NCBI GenBank assembly: GCA_002396485.1
Contig: DGXZ01000037.1
Location: 1 to 23,815, forward strand
DNA length: 23,815 bases
Direction of reading: 5' to 3'
DNA from: Spartobacteria bacterium UBA5019
Lineage (GTDB): Bacteria; Verrucomicrobiota; Verrucomicrobiia; Chthoniobacterales; Terrimicrobiaceae
Each line of letters starts with the position of its first letter. Position 1 is the first letter of the stretch. The translations under genes and the position numbers were made by a program. A model generated the notes under the pieces. It saw only the letters and a program-made list of their open reading frames with translations. It did no database searches and was not told where the DNA came from. This document shows positions 15,778-22,410 of this stretch, in pieces.

Positions 15778-16461
15778 CTACTTTGTTGGGCCTCGAACCG
15801 CTTTGAACAGCGGAATCGCAATCAGCATCCCAAGGACAGGCGCCGACAAGTAAATCCAGAGGTGCTCGAGATGACCAGAAACAATGGCCGGCGCGAGCGA
15901 TCTGGCCGGATTCATCGAGGCTCCGCAAATGGGACCTGCAAAGAGCGCTTCGAGCGCAATGACTGCCCCAACCACAATCCCAGCGGTGATTCCTTTTTCC
16001 TTGGCTCCATGGGAAACATTGAGGATCACGAACATCAGAATCCCAGACAAAATCACCTCGAGCACAAAGGACTGCATTGGCGCCCCGGCAGGAAGAGTTG
16101 CACCCAGATTTATGTTTTGTGGAAACAAAAAGTGAAGTGTGAGGCTCGCCAGCAATGCTCCTGAAAATTGGGCAACGAGGTAAATCAAGACAGCGGCAAA
16201 GGGAAACAACCCTGCGACAGCAAAGGCAAGGGTCACCGCTGGATTCATGTGCGCGCCCGACACGTCGCCCAGCGAATAAATCATCACCAAAACAATGAGC
16301 CCGAATGTGAGTGCCACACCGAGGTGCGTGATAGCTCCGCCAGACTCTGCATTGATAACAATGGCCCCGGTTCCGGCGAAAACCATGGCAAAGGTGCCAA
16401 GGAGCTCCGCAAAAAACTTGCGGAGTGTGTCGATCTGGCTGGAACTCATTTCACGAGGCAT
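15778..16461 (-). CDS. MIP-family aquaglyceroporin (arsenite channel of the ars operon)
   Basis: A 227-residue channel with six membrane helices and two NPA half-helices, GAHMNPAVT (NPA 73-75) and GASMNPARS (NPA 184-186, followed by the selectivity-filter Arg 187). It is the last gene after arsC and arsR. In Sinorhizobium meliloti an aquaglyceroporin (AqpS) in the ars operon lets arsenite made by ArsC flow out, in place of ArsB. The same role is inferred here. Water or glycerol transport remains possible. ATG 16461 overlaps arsC by 16 nt. An alternative ATG at 16449 gives a classic ATGA overlap and 223 residues. Confidence 0.9.
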   Translation of the reverse strand: MPREMSSSQIDTLRKFFAELLGTFAMVFAGTGAIVINAESGGAITHLGVALTFGLIVLVMIYSLGDVSGAHMNPAVTLAFAVAGLFPFAAVLIYLVAQFSGALLASLTLHFLFPQNINLGATLPAGAPMQSFVLEVILSGILMFVILNVSHGAKEKGITAGIVVGAVIALEALFAGPICGASMNPARSLAPAIVSGHLEHLWIYLSAPVLGMLIAIPLFKAVRGPTK

Positions 16462-16892
16462 TGCCCCTGACGAAGACCTGCGGCATAGGCTTCGAAAACG
16501 AGACGAATTTGATCCCGAACACGGCGGAACTCGCCAAGAACCTCCTCATCGGTCCCCACGGCATGCGCTGGATCGCTAAAGCCCCAGTGAAAGCGCCTCA
16601 TCTGGCCAGGAAACATCGGACAAGCCTGATCGGCATTTCCACAGACCGTGATGACGGTATCAACCGGGCGGCTCAAAAACTCCTCGAGATGCTTCGAGTG
16701 GTGTGAGCTGATGTCGATGCCGATTTCGCGCATGACTTCAATCGACTTGGGATGCACATAGCCGGCAGGCTTCGAGCCAGCGCTGGCGACTTCGATGAGA
16801 TCGCCCGCAGCGGCCCGCAGGATGCCTTCAGCGATGTGACTGCGGCAGGAGTTTCCCGTGCAGAGAATGAGAACAATCGGTTTGGTCGTCAT
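16446..16892 (-). CDS. arsC: Arsenate reductase, thioredoxin-coupled LMW-PTP type
   Basis: A 148-residue enzyme reducing arsenate to arsenite. The phosphatase-like P-loop CTGNSCRS (Cys11-X5-Arg17) opens the protein. The redox pair follows as VCGNADQACPMFPG (Cys84, Cys91), matching Cys82/Cys89 of the staphylococcal pI258 enzyme. SAGSKPAGYVHPKSIEVM is family-typical. ATG 16892 is chosen; a GTG 30 nt upstream (16922) would overlap the DUF6428 gene. It follows that gene by 20 nt and is coupled to the channel gene downstream. Confidence 0.95.
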   Translation of the reverse strand: MTTKPIVLILCTGNSCRSHIAEGILRAAAGDLIEVASAGSKPAGYVHPKSIEVMREIGIDISSHHSKHLEEFLSRPVDTVITVCGNADQACPMFPGQMRRFHWGFSDPAHAVGTDEEVLGEFRRVRDQIRLVFEAYAAGLRQGQCLVK

Positions 16893-16912
16893 GTTTAGTT
16901 TTTTAGAAAAAA

Positions 16913-17371
16913 TCAGCAGCACCCTGAACCGGAGCAGCAGCCCTCGGGCTCATTCGAAGGCGCGAGGCAAATATCCTTGGCAAGGCAGTCGGTGTGTTTC
17001 GTGCCGAGAGTGATCACTGCCCACTCACCATCAATCGATACAGAATGAACGGGAAACTGGGAAATGAACCCATCCTCGTATTCCAACTCCACATCAAGGT
17101 CATCACCTTGGAAAAGTGGAGCAGCCCGGTCGATGATATCTGCAAGTTTGCCAGCCGGAAGGCGGTGGTCCGTGTCGTCGGCCACCCAGGCCTGCAGGCA
17201 AAGAAACGAGGTCTTGCGGAAGGTGGCTCCGCAATCAAAGAAGGTCTTGTCTACACGCCCGACTTCAGTGATGTGGGCGTGCGCGGGGACAAGTCCCCCA
17301 TCCGGAAGCACAAATCTGAGGTTGAGGGCGGGATTTTGTTTGAGGGACGCGACGAAGGAGCTGGATTTCAT
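16913..17371 (-). CDS. DUF6428-like protein with cysteine-rich tail, ars operon
   Basis: A 152-residue soluble protein resembling the DUF6428 family, which occurs near arsR in several phyla: FVLPDGGLVPAHAHITEVG (residues ~20-38), then TFFDCGATFR, LQAWVADDTDHRLPAGKL and ELEYEDGFISQFPVHSV. It has no known function. The C-terminus ends CCSGSGCC (145-152), with two more Cys just before (DCLAKDIC), a thiol cluster that could bind arsenite or another soft metal (inference). ATG 17371 starts at the conserved MKSSSFVASL; the longer frame to 17497 would overlap arsR. An ArsR-type dyad lies just upstream, so it may have its own As-responsive promoter. It sits between arsR and arsC. Confidence 0.75.
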   Translation of the reverse strand: MKSSSFVASLKQNPALNLRFVLPDGGLVPAHAHITEVGRVDKTFFDCGATFRKTSFLCLQAWVADDTDHRLPAGKLADIIDRAAPLFQGDDLDVELEYEDGFISQFPVHSVSIDGEWAVITLGTKHTDCLAKDICLAPSNEPEGCCSGSGCC

Positions 17372-17380
17372 GTGATATAT

Positions 17381-17400
17381 ATTTGGTATTTTTGCCAATG
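17381..17400. promoter_or_regulatory. Second ArsR-type operator, upstream of the DUF6428 gene
   Basis: ATTTGGTATTTTTGCCAATG is an imperfect dyad (TTGG..A-TTTT-T..CCAA). It matches the site before arsR at 16 of 20 positions. It is 10 nt before the DUF6428 start, so ArsR probably also controls an internal promoter of the operon. Confidence 0.6.
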
Positions 17401-17412
17401 AAAGCAAACCTG

Positions 17413-17736
17413 CTAACACGCTTCGCAGCGCTTCAGGTGAATTTGGTTTGTTTGGATCAGATCGATGCAACGGAAGAATTCGAGAAAGCACGGACAAGCG
17501 ATCTGGTAAAAGACATTCACCCCGCGCTTTTCACACTGTAACAAACCCGCGCGCCTCATCAAAGCAAGATGCTTGGAGAGTGTCGTAACATCACATCCCG
17601 CAAGATTCGTGAGCTCGTTTACACATTTCTCTCCCTGCGTGAGAACATCCATCACCAGCAGACGCGTAGGGTTAGCCATCGCTTTGACGATGACAGACCT
17701 GTCTTTGGCAGAAAGGCGTGATGCTTGAATGTCCAT
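17413..17736 (-). CDS. arsR: ArsR family arsenic-responsive repressor
   Basis: A 107-residue winged-helix repressor of the ArsR/SmtB family. The HTH covers about 36-66 (CVNELTNLAGCDVTTLSKHL, then ALMRRAGLL), followed by the wing CEKRGVNVFYQI. The classic ELCVCDL As(III) site is absent. Eight cysteines are found at 38, 48, 68, 81, 83, 90, 104 and 107, and the C-terminal CPC...C...CEAC group resembles ArsR proteins that sense As(III) with C-terminal thiols. ATG 17736 gives the shortest natural N-terminus. Its promoter overlaps the dyad at 17741-17760, implying autorepression released by arsenite. First gene of the ars operon. Confidence 0.93.
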   Translation of the reverse strand: MDIQASRLSAKDRSVIVKAMANPTRLLVMDVLTQGEKCVNELTNLAGCDVTTLSKHLALMRRAGLLQCEKRGVNVFYQIACPCFLEFFRCIDLIQTNQIHLKRCEAC

Positions 17737-17740
17737 ATTT

Positions 17741-17777
17741 ATTTGGCATTTTTACCAAATAACAAGCATGAGGTCAA
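17741..17777 (-). promoter_or_regulatory. arsR promoter with ArsR-type operator
   Basis: On the minus strand TTGACC (17777-17772) is followed after 17 nt by TAAAAA (17754-17749), good -35 and -10 boxes. The dyad ATTTGGCATTTTTACCAAAT (17741-17760) covers the -10, with one mismatch between its 8-bp arms. ArsR binding here would block transcription. Confidence 0.7.
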
Positions 17778-17863
17778 TGGGGTTTCTCACCCGCTCAAAC
17801 GATGCACATGGAAATAAAAAGCCGTGCAAACCTTGGAACGCTTGGGAGAATTGGTCCCAGACT

Positions 17864-18370
17864 ATGAAATTCATTCCCGTCATTCTTTTCTCCATTGCAC
17901 TTCCCTTTGTCATGAGTTCCTGCGCGACCTCGCAGCAGGCGGTGGCACCCGCAGGTATCGCCGCACAAATGGCACAACACGGCATTCCGGCATCCACTCA
18001 AAAGCGGGTGCAGGCTGGGCGCGTTCTGGATTTTGACGACATCATGAGCCTGTCAAAGGCTGGAGTATCCGACCAAGCCATCGTGGCCTACCTGAAAAGC
18101 ACCAAAGCTCCTTACCGTTTCACCACGGCACAGCTTGAACAACTCACCAATGTCGGCGCGGGTTCGACTCTTGTGAACTATCTCGGGCAATCGATCGGCT
18201 ACTACGAGGCCTCGAAGCGTAATCAACTCGGCGGAAGCAAGTGGGACAGCCATCCGTATTTCAACGACCCATTCTTCTGGGGCGCAGCGCCGTTTGACTA
18301 CGGCTTTCCAGGCGAGTGGAGCGATCCAGGTCTCTATCGTGTAAGCCCTGCAATACCATCGCGGCGTTGA
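17864..18370 (+). CDS. Small putative lipoprotein, conserved helical repeats
   Basis: A 168-residue protein with a lipoprotein signal: MKFIPVILFSIALPF then VMSSC, Cys at about residue 19. After a QQAVAPAGIAAQ linker comes a helical part, RVLDFDDIMSLSKAGVSDQA (about 49-68), followed by FTTAQLEQLTNVGAGSTLVN. These look like two similar units of the type 'DDIi.L.kAGVSD..Ii.~l' and 'Lt..ql..L...Gvs..~vn'. The C-terminus is rich in Pro, Trp and Phe. ATG 17864 is chosen because upstream codons overlap the ars operator and lack a signal sequence. I do not know its function. It is divergent from arsR but probably unrelated to arsenic. Confidence 0.75.
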   Translation: MKFIPVILFSIALPFVMSSCATSQQAVAPAGIAAQMAQHGIPASTQKRVQAGRVLDFDDIMSLSKAGVSDQAIVAYLKSTKAPYRFTTAQLEQLTNVGAGSTLVNYLGQSIGYYEASKRNQLGGSKWDSHPYFNDPFFWGAAPFDYGFPGEWSDPGLYRVSPAIPSRR

Positions 18371-18395
18371 AAAACTGGTGTATTACTAATAATCG

Positions 18396-18755
18396 ATGGA
18401 AGCTGTCCAATTCAGAGTCGGTAACGAAAAACTCATCCGCGTTCTGGATGCAGCAAGCAATCGCCTACGCTCACTCCTAACGAAGCAAGGCCGCCCCAAA
18501 GGCGCTCTCCGCGTGGCGGTGATCGGCGGCGGTTGCTCGGGCCTTCAATACAAGATGGATCTCGTGGATGGCCCCGCCAACCGGGATATCATGGTCGAGT
18601 CGAATCAAGTGCGCGTGGTCGTGGATCCGAAGAGCGCACTCTTTGTGAGCGGATCGGAACTCGACTTCAGCGATGACCTCCAGAAAGGCGGATTCAAAGT
18701 GACGAATCCCAATGCCGTGGCCCACTGCTCCTGCGGCGAGAGTTTTTCGGCGTGA
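18396..18755 (+). CDS. A-type iron-sulfur carrier (IscA/ErpA/HesB family)
   Basis: A 119-residue Fe-S carrier that hands clusters to apo-enzymes. The three cluster-binding cysteines are in place: Cys47 in GGGCSGLQY, and Cys111 and Cys113 in HCSCGESFSA at the C-terminus. The preceding SGSELDFSDDLQKGGFKVTNPNA is typical of the family. The sequence does not settle whether it is IscA, ErpA or SufA. Start ATG 18396. It overlaps the next gene by GTGA, which suggests that carrier and co-chaperone are made together. Confidence 0.92.
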   Translation: MEAVQFRVGNEKLIRVLDAASNRLRSLLTKQGRPKGALRVAVIGGGCSGLQYKMDLVDGPANRDIMVESNQVRVVVDPKSALFVSGSELDFSDDLQKGGFKVTNPNAVAHCSCGESFSA

Positions 18756-19288
18756 GTGACCATTTCGCCGAACTCGGCCTCGCTCGCGCTGCATGGGTCG
18801 AGGCCGAGGAGGTGAAATCGCGTCACCACCTGCTCATGGCTGAGTGCCATCCGGATAAATCTCAAGGCGATGGAAACCGCGCCACCCGTCTGAACCTAGC
18901 GCGCCGCATTCTGGAAAAACCCGCGACGAGGCTGCGACATGTTCTGGAGCTCGAGTTTCCAAACTTTCAATCCACCCAAAAACCCGAACCGGACTGGGAT
19001 TTGTTTTCGCGAACCGGCGAAGCGGCAAGGCTCGCCACACAAGTAGCGTCTGCGACAGCCTCGGCCACAAGTCCCTTGGCACGAGCCGTGGCAAAGAAGC
19101 AATCTGCCGAAACACGCAAAAATCTTGCGGCATTGCAGGAGGAACTCGCCCAGCGGGCGACGGACATGGAGCAAAAAACCAAGTCGCTGCCCCTCACCGA
19201 TCCTCAAGCGATATCGAATCTGGCTGAGGAATGGACTTTTTTAAACCGCTGGCAGTCGGTGATTCACGAAGCCCAATCGACACTCTGA
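18752..19288 (+). CDS. hscB: HscB-like J-domain Fe-S co-chaperone
   Basis: A 178-residue protein. HFAELGLARAAWVEAEEV opens an HscB-type J domain with HPD at 33-35 (ECHPDKSQGD), then LARRILEKPATRLRHVLEL, as in HscB. The C-terminal three-helix part (about 95-178) would bind the scaffold IscU. HscB recruits HscA/DnaK to IscU-bound clusters. The GTG start at 18752 overlaps the carrier stop. No hscA or iscU lies nearby, so it may use DnaK. The middle (about 84-110, Ala/Ser-rich) is poorly conserved, and the HscB assignment rests mainly on the J domain and context. Confidence 0.82.
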   Translation: MSDHFAELGLARAAWVEAEEVKSRHHLLMAECHPDKSQGDGNRATRLNLARRILEKPATRLRHVLELEFPNFQSTQKPEPDWDLFSRTGEAARLATQVASATASATSPLARAVAKKQSAETRKNLAALQEELAQRATDMEQKTKSLPLTDPQAISNLAEEWTFLNRWQSVIHEAQSTL

Positions 19289-19300
19289 AGTTTGCTGGGC

Positions 19301-20179
19301 TCAGTCCGGCAGGATTTCCGTTCCGATACCTGCATTGGTGAAAATCTCAAGAAGCAGGCAATGTTGAATGTGGCCGCCAATCATGTGGATTTTTCCAACT
19401 CCACGTTCCATCGCAGAAATTGCCGAGAGAACCTTCGGAATCATACCGCCCGCGATGATCTTTTGCTGAATCAGGCTTTTGACTTGTTTCGCTGTGACAC
19501 TGGGAATGAGGGATTCGCGGTCCGAGGCGTCGCGCATGATGCCCGGAACATCGGTGACATAGATCAGCTTGGCGGCTTGGAGTTCGGCAGCCAGAGCCGC
19601 TGCGGCGATGTCGGCGTTGATGTTTAAAACAACGCCCTCCGGCGTCGCCCCGATTGGGCTGATGACGGGAACGATCTCCGCATGCACCGCCTCGCTCACA
19701 GCTCCGGCATTCACCTCCTGGGCTTCCCCAACGAAGCCGATATCCACCTTTTCCCCCTCGATGACAGCCTGCTTTTGAAGCTGGCGGGCGATGAAGACAT
19801 TCTTGCCGGAAAAGCCTTTCGCGCGGCCCCCGAATTCATTGATGGTCGAGACGATCGAGGGATTGATGTCCTTGTCGAGTGTCTCCTCCACGATCTTGAT
19901 TGCCGTGGCATTGGTGGCCCTGAGGCCCTCGATGAAACGGGCCTGCAATCCGGCGTCTTTCATGCGGGCCGTGATCGCCTTGCCCCCGCCGTGAACAAGC
20001 ACGGGATTGATGCCGACCGCCTCGAGAAAAACGACATCGCGCAGGAATTTATCAACGATCTGGTCGTCCTCCATCGCGGAGCCGCCATACTTGATGACGA
20101 AGGTCTGGCCGCGATATTTTTGGATGTAGGGCAGAGCCTCGATGAGGCATTCGGAACGGGCTTCGGGTGTGGTGAGCAT
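19301..20179 (-). CDS. argB: Acetylglutamate kinase
   Basis: A 292-residue amino-acid kinase phosphorylating N-acetylglutamate in arginine synthesis. FVIKYGGSAM and PVLVHGGGKAITARM are the ATP and substrate loops. INADIAAAALAAELQAAKLI, DVPGIM and AGGMIPKVLSAISAMERGV are family-typical. The N-terminal helix (CLIEALPYIQKYRGQ) is often found in arginine-inhibited hexameric ArgB, so feedback control is possible. ATG 20179 is preferred: GGTGAATAATTTAATG offers a Shine-Dalgarno-like GGTGA 4 nt after the argJ stop. GTG 20191 is an alternative. It ends 12 nt from convergent hscB. Confidence 0.96.
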   Translation of the reverse strand: MLTTPEARSECLIEALPYIQKYRGQTFVIKYGGSAMEDDQIVDKFLRDVVFLEAVGINPVLVHGGGKAITARMKDAGLQARFIEGLRATNATAIKIVEETLDKDINPSIVSTINEFGGRAKGFSGKNVFIARQLQKQAVIEGEKVDIGFVGEAQEVNAGAVSEAVHAEIVPVISPIGATPEGVVLNINADIAAAALAAELQAAKLIYVTDVPGIMRDASDRESLIPSVTAKQVKSLIQQKIIAGGMIPKVLSAISAMERGVGKIHMIGGHIQHCLLLEIFTNAGIGTEILPD

Positions 20180-20183
20180 TAAA

Positions 20184-21371
20184 TTATTCACCGAGATTCA
20201 GCCGCACATATTCTTCGGTGAGATCGGTGGTCCAAACATAGTAGGAGCCTTTCCCGAGCTTGAGATCGACCGTGACCTTGAAGGATTTTTTGGCGGCAAT
20301 GGCGCGGAGCTTTTCAAAGGGTGTCTTGGCAGCGATGCCGTCCTTCACGGAGGCGAGCTTGTCGTAGAAAATATCGGCCTTCGTGTCATCGACTTTCACC
20401 CCGCAATATCCAACAGCGTCGAGAATTCGCCCCCAATTCGGATCCCCGCCGGCCCAGGCGCATTTGACAAGCGTGGAGTTGGCGATCGCCTCGGCGGCGA
20501 TGCGGGCCTGCTTGTCGTTAGCTGCGCCAGTGACTTCGACCTCAACAAAACGCGAAACGCCCTCGCCGTCGCTTACGATCATTCGAGCCAGGGCGCGGGT
20601 GACCTCATCCAGCGCCTGCGAAAATGCCGCCATGTCTGGCGTGCAGGCGCTCAGGCCATTGGCGAGCAGGATGACCGTGTCATTCGTGCTCATGTCGCCA
20701 TCGATGGTGATGCGGTTGAAAGAATTTGCCACGGAGCGCTTCAAGTCGGCCCGAAGAGCGGGTTGAGGAATGTTGGCATCTGTTGTTACCACGCAAAGCA
20801 TGGTAGCCATGTTCGGGTCGATCATTCCCGCACCCTTGGCGATACCTCCCACACGGAACGAACCTTTGGAGGTTTTCACCTCGACGGCATATTCCTTGGC
20901 AAAGGTATCGCTCGTCATGATGGCAGCAGCAGAAGCTGCACTTCCGTTGCGGGTTGGCTTCAACGCGGCGATGCCTTTGGCAATGCGATCCATCGGCATG
21001 GGAACACCGATTCGACCGGTTGAGCAAACGAGGACTTCTTTTTGCTTCAGTCCCAAAAGATCAGCAGCAGCAGCGCACATGGCTTTGGCGTCATTGAGTC
21101 CCCCCTCGCCTGTGCAGGCGTTGGCATTGCCGCTGTTGAGAATCACAGCGCGGTTGCTGCCAGCCTTGATATGCTCGGCCGAAACGCGCACAGGCGCAGC
21201 TTTGACATTGTTGGTGGTGAAAGTCGCCGCCGAGGTAGCGACACTTTCGGATAAGACGACTGCGACATCATCGCGTGTGACCTTGCCGGCCTTGATTCCA
21301 CAACCGGCGGCTCCGGCAACAAAGCCCCGTGGGGCACAAACGCCGCCTTTGATTTTTTTGATTTCGATCAT
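20184..21371 (-). CDS. argJ: Glutamate N-acetyltransferase / ornithine acetyltransferase
   Basis: A 395-residue self-cleaving Ntn-type enzyme that moves the acetyl group from N-acetylornithine to glutamate, closing the cyclic pathway. The autocleavage site is MIDPNMATMLCVVTTDA, with the nucleophilic Thr in ATML. VLNSGNANACTGEGG-like (ILNSGNANACTGEGGLNDA) and STGRIGVPMPMDRI are conserved blocks, and the C-terminus RLNLGE is complete. Start ATG 21371 overlaps the argC stop by ATGA. Whether it also uses acetyl-CoA (bifunctional) cannot be told, but no argA is in the window. Confidence 0.96.
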   Translation of the reverse strand: MIEIKKIKGGVCAPRGFVAGAAGCGIKAGKVTRDDVAVVLSESVATSAATFTTNNVKAAPVRVSAEHIKAGSNRAVILNSGNANACTGEGGLNDAKAMCAAAADLLGLKQKEVLVCSTGRIGVPMPMDRIAKGIAALKPTRNGSAASAAAIMTSDTFAKEYAVEVKTSKGSFRVGGIAKGAGMIDPNMATMLCVVTTDANIPQPALRADLKRSVANSFNRITIDGDMSTNDTVILLANGLSACTPDMAAFSQALDEVTRALARMIVSDGEGVSRFVEVEVTGAANDKQARIAAEAIANSTLVKCAWAGGDPNWGRILDAVGYCGVKVDDTKADIFYDKLASVKDGIAAKTPFEKLRAIAAKKSFKVTVDLKLGKGSYYVWTTDLTEEYVRLNLGE

Positions 21372-22405
21372 AGCAATCCAGCCGTCTCGTCGAGTCCGGC
21401 CATGAGGTTGAAGTTTTGCACCGCCTGACCTGCGGCGCCTTTTACCAAATTATCCTCCGCAGAAAGCAGGATCAGCATGCCCGTGCGGGCATCGAACCTT
21501 GCGGAAATGTCGCAGAAATTAGTGCCAGTCACATTTTTCGTATCGGGGAGATTCTGTGAAACACGAACAAATGGCTCATTCGCATAGCAGGCCTCCAGCG
21601 CGGGCAAAATGGCCTCCGCCGAAGCCCCCGCCGCGAGGCGTGAAAAGATCGTTGTATGGATTCCACGCGTCATAGGTGCCAGGTGCGGAGTGAAGGTGAT
21701 CGTGACCTGCCGAGAAGCCGCCAGTGAAAGCTCCTGCTCGATCTCCGAGAGGTGCCGGTGCTTGGGCAATCCGTAGGCGCGCAAGCTTTCGTTGCACTCG
21801 CCAAAAAGAAGCGCTGTCTCCGCCTTTCGACCTGCTCCACTTACCCCGCTGGCGCTGGCCACAGTGATATCCCCGGAGTCGATCAGGCCAGCTTTCAGGA
21901 GTGGGACCAACGGCAACAAAATCGATGTGGGGTAACATCCCGCCGACCCAACAAGCTTGGCCGCGCGTATTGCATCACGGTGCAACTCAGGCAAACCGTA
22001 GACAGTCTCGGGGAGTAATTTGGCAGCAGGATGCTGGTCGCCGTAAAATTCCCGGTAAACCTCAGCATCGCGCAAACGAAAATCCGCACTCAAATCGATG
22101 ACCCTTTTCCCAGCCTCCCAAAGCGGCACGGCATACTCCGCTGCCAACCCATGGGGAAGGGCGAGAAAGAAAAACTCGGCCCCGGAGCCAAGCAGCGAAT
22201 GCATCGCAGGTTCGCTGAAGACCAGTTTGGAAAACTCCCCCACCCCGGAGAGGCGCGGCAGCACCTCGCCTGCAGGCTTGCCCGCATGCTGACGAGAGGT
22301 CACCGCAACAACAGAGACCGATGGATGCCTCGCCAGAATCGCGCAGAGCTCCTCGCCGGAATATCCATTGGCACCGACAATCGCGACTGAGACCTTGCCA
22401 CTCAT
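21368..22405 (-). CDS. argC: N-acetyl-gamma-glutamyl-phosphate reductase
   Basis: A 345-residue NADPH-dependent enzyme making N-acetylglutamate semialdehyde. The N-terminal VAIVGANGYSGEEL binds NADP. The catalytic Cys is in KLVGSAGCYPTSI. FFLALPHGLAAEYA, PETVYGLPELHRDAIRAAKL and FTPHLAPMTRGIHTT are family hallmarks. Length is typical. The gene starts 5 nt after the gltX stop and overlaps argJ by ATGA, so these genes form a tight operon. Confidence 0.97.
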   Translation of the reverse strand: MSGKVSVAIVGANGYSGEELCAILARHPSVSVVAVTSRQHAGKPAGEVLPRLSGVGEFSKLVFSEPAMHSLLGSGAEFFFLALPHGLAAEYAVPLWEAGKRVIDLSADFRLRDAEVYREFYGDQHPAAKLLPETVYGLPELHRDAIRAAKLVGSAGCYPTSILLPLVPLLKAGLIDSGDITVASASGVSGAGRKAETALLFGECNESLRAYGLPKHRHLSEIEQELSLAASRQVTITFTPHLAPMTRGIHTTIFSRLAAGASAEAILPALEACYANEPFVRVSQNLPDTKNVTGTNFCDISARFDARTGMLILLSAEDNLVKGAAGQAVQNFNLMAGLDETAGLL

Positions 22406-22410
22406 AGAAA

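Noticed and set aside
17372..17497. Longer DUF6428 frame starting at 17497
   Set aside because: It overlaps the arsR 3' end and the operator dyad. The family-like sequence starts at MKSSSFVASL (17371).
17729..17863. Longer lipoprotein frame starting at 17729
   Set aside because: It overlaps arsR and its operator and would bury the lipoprotein signal peptide internally.
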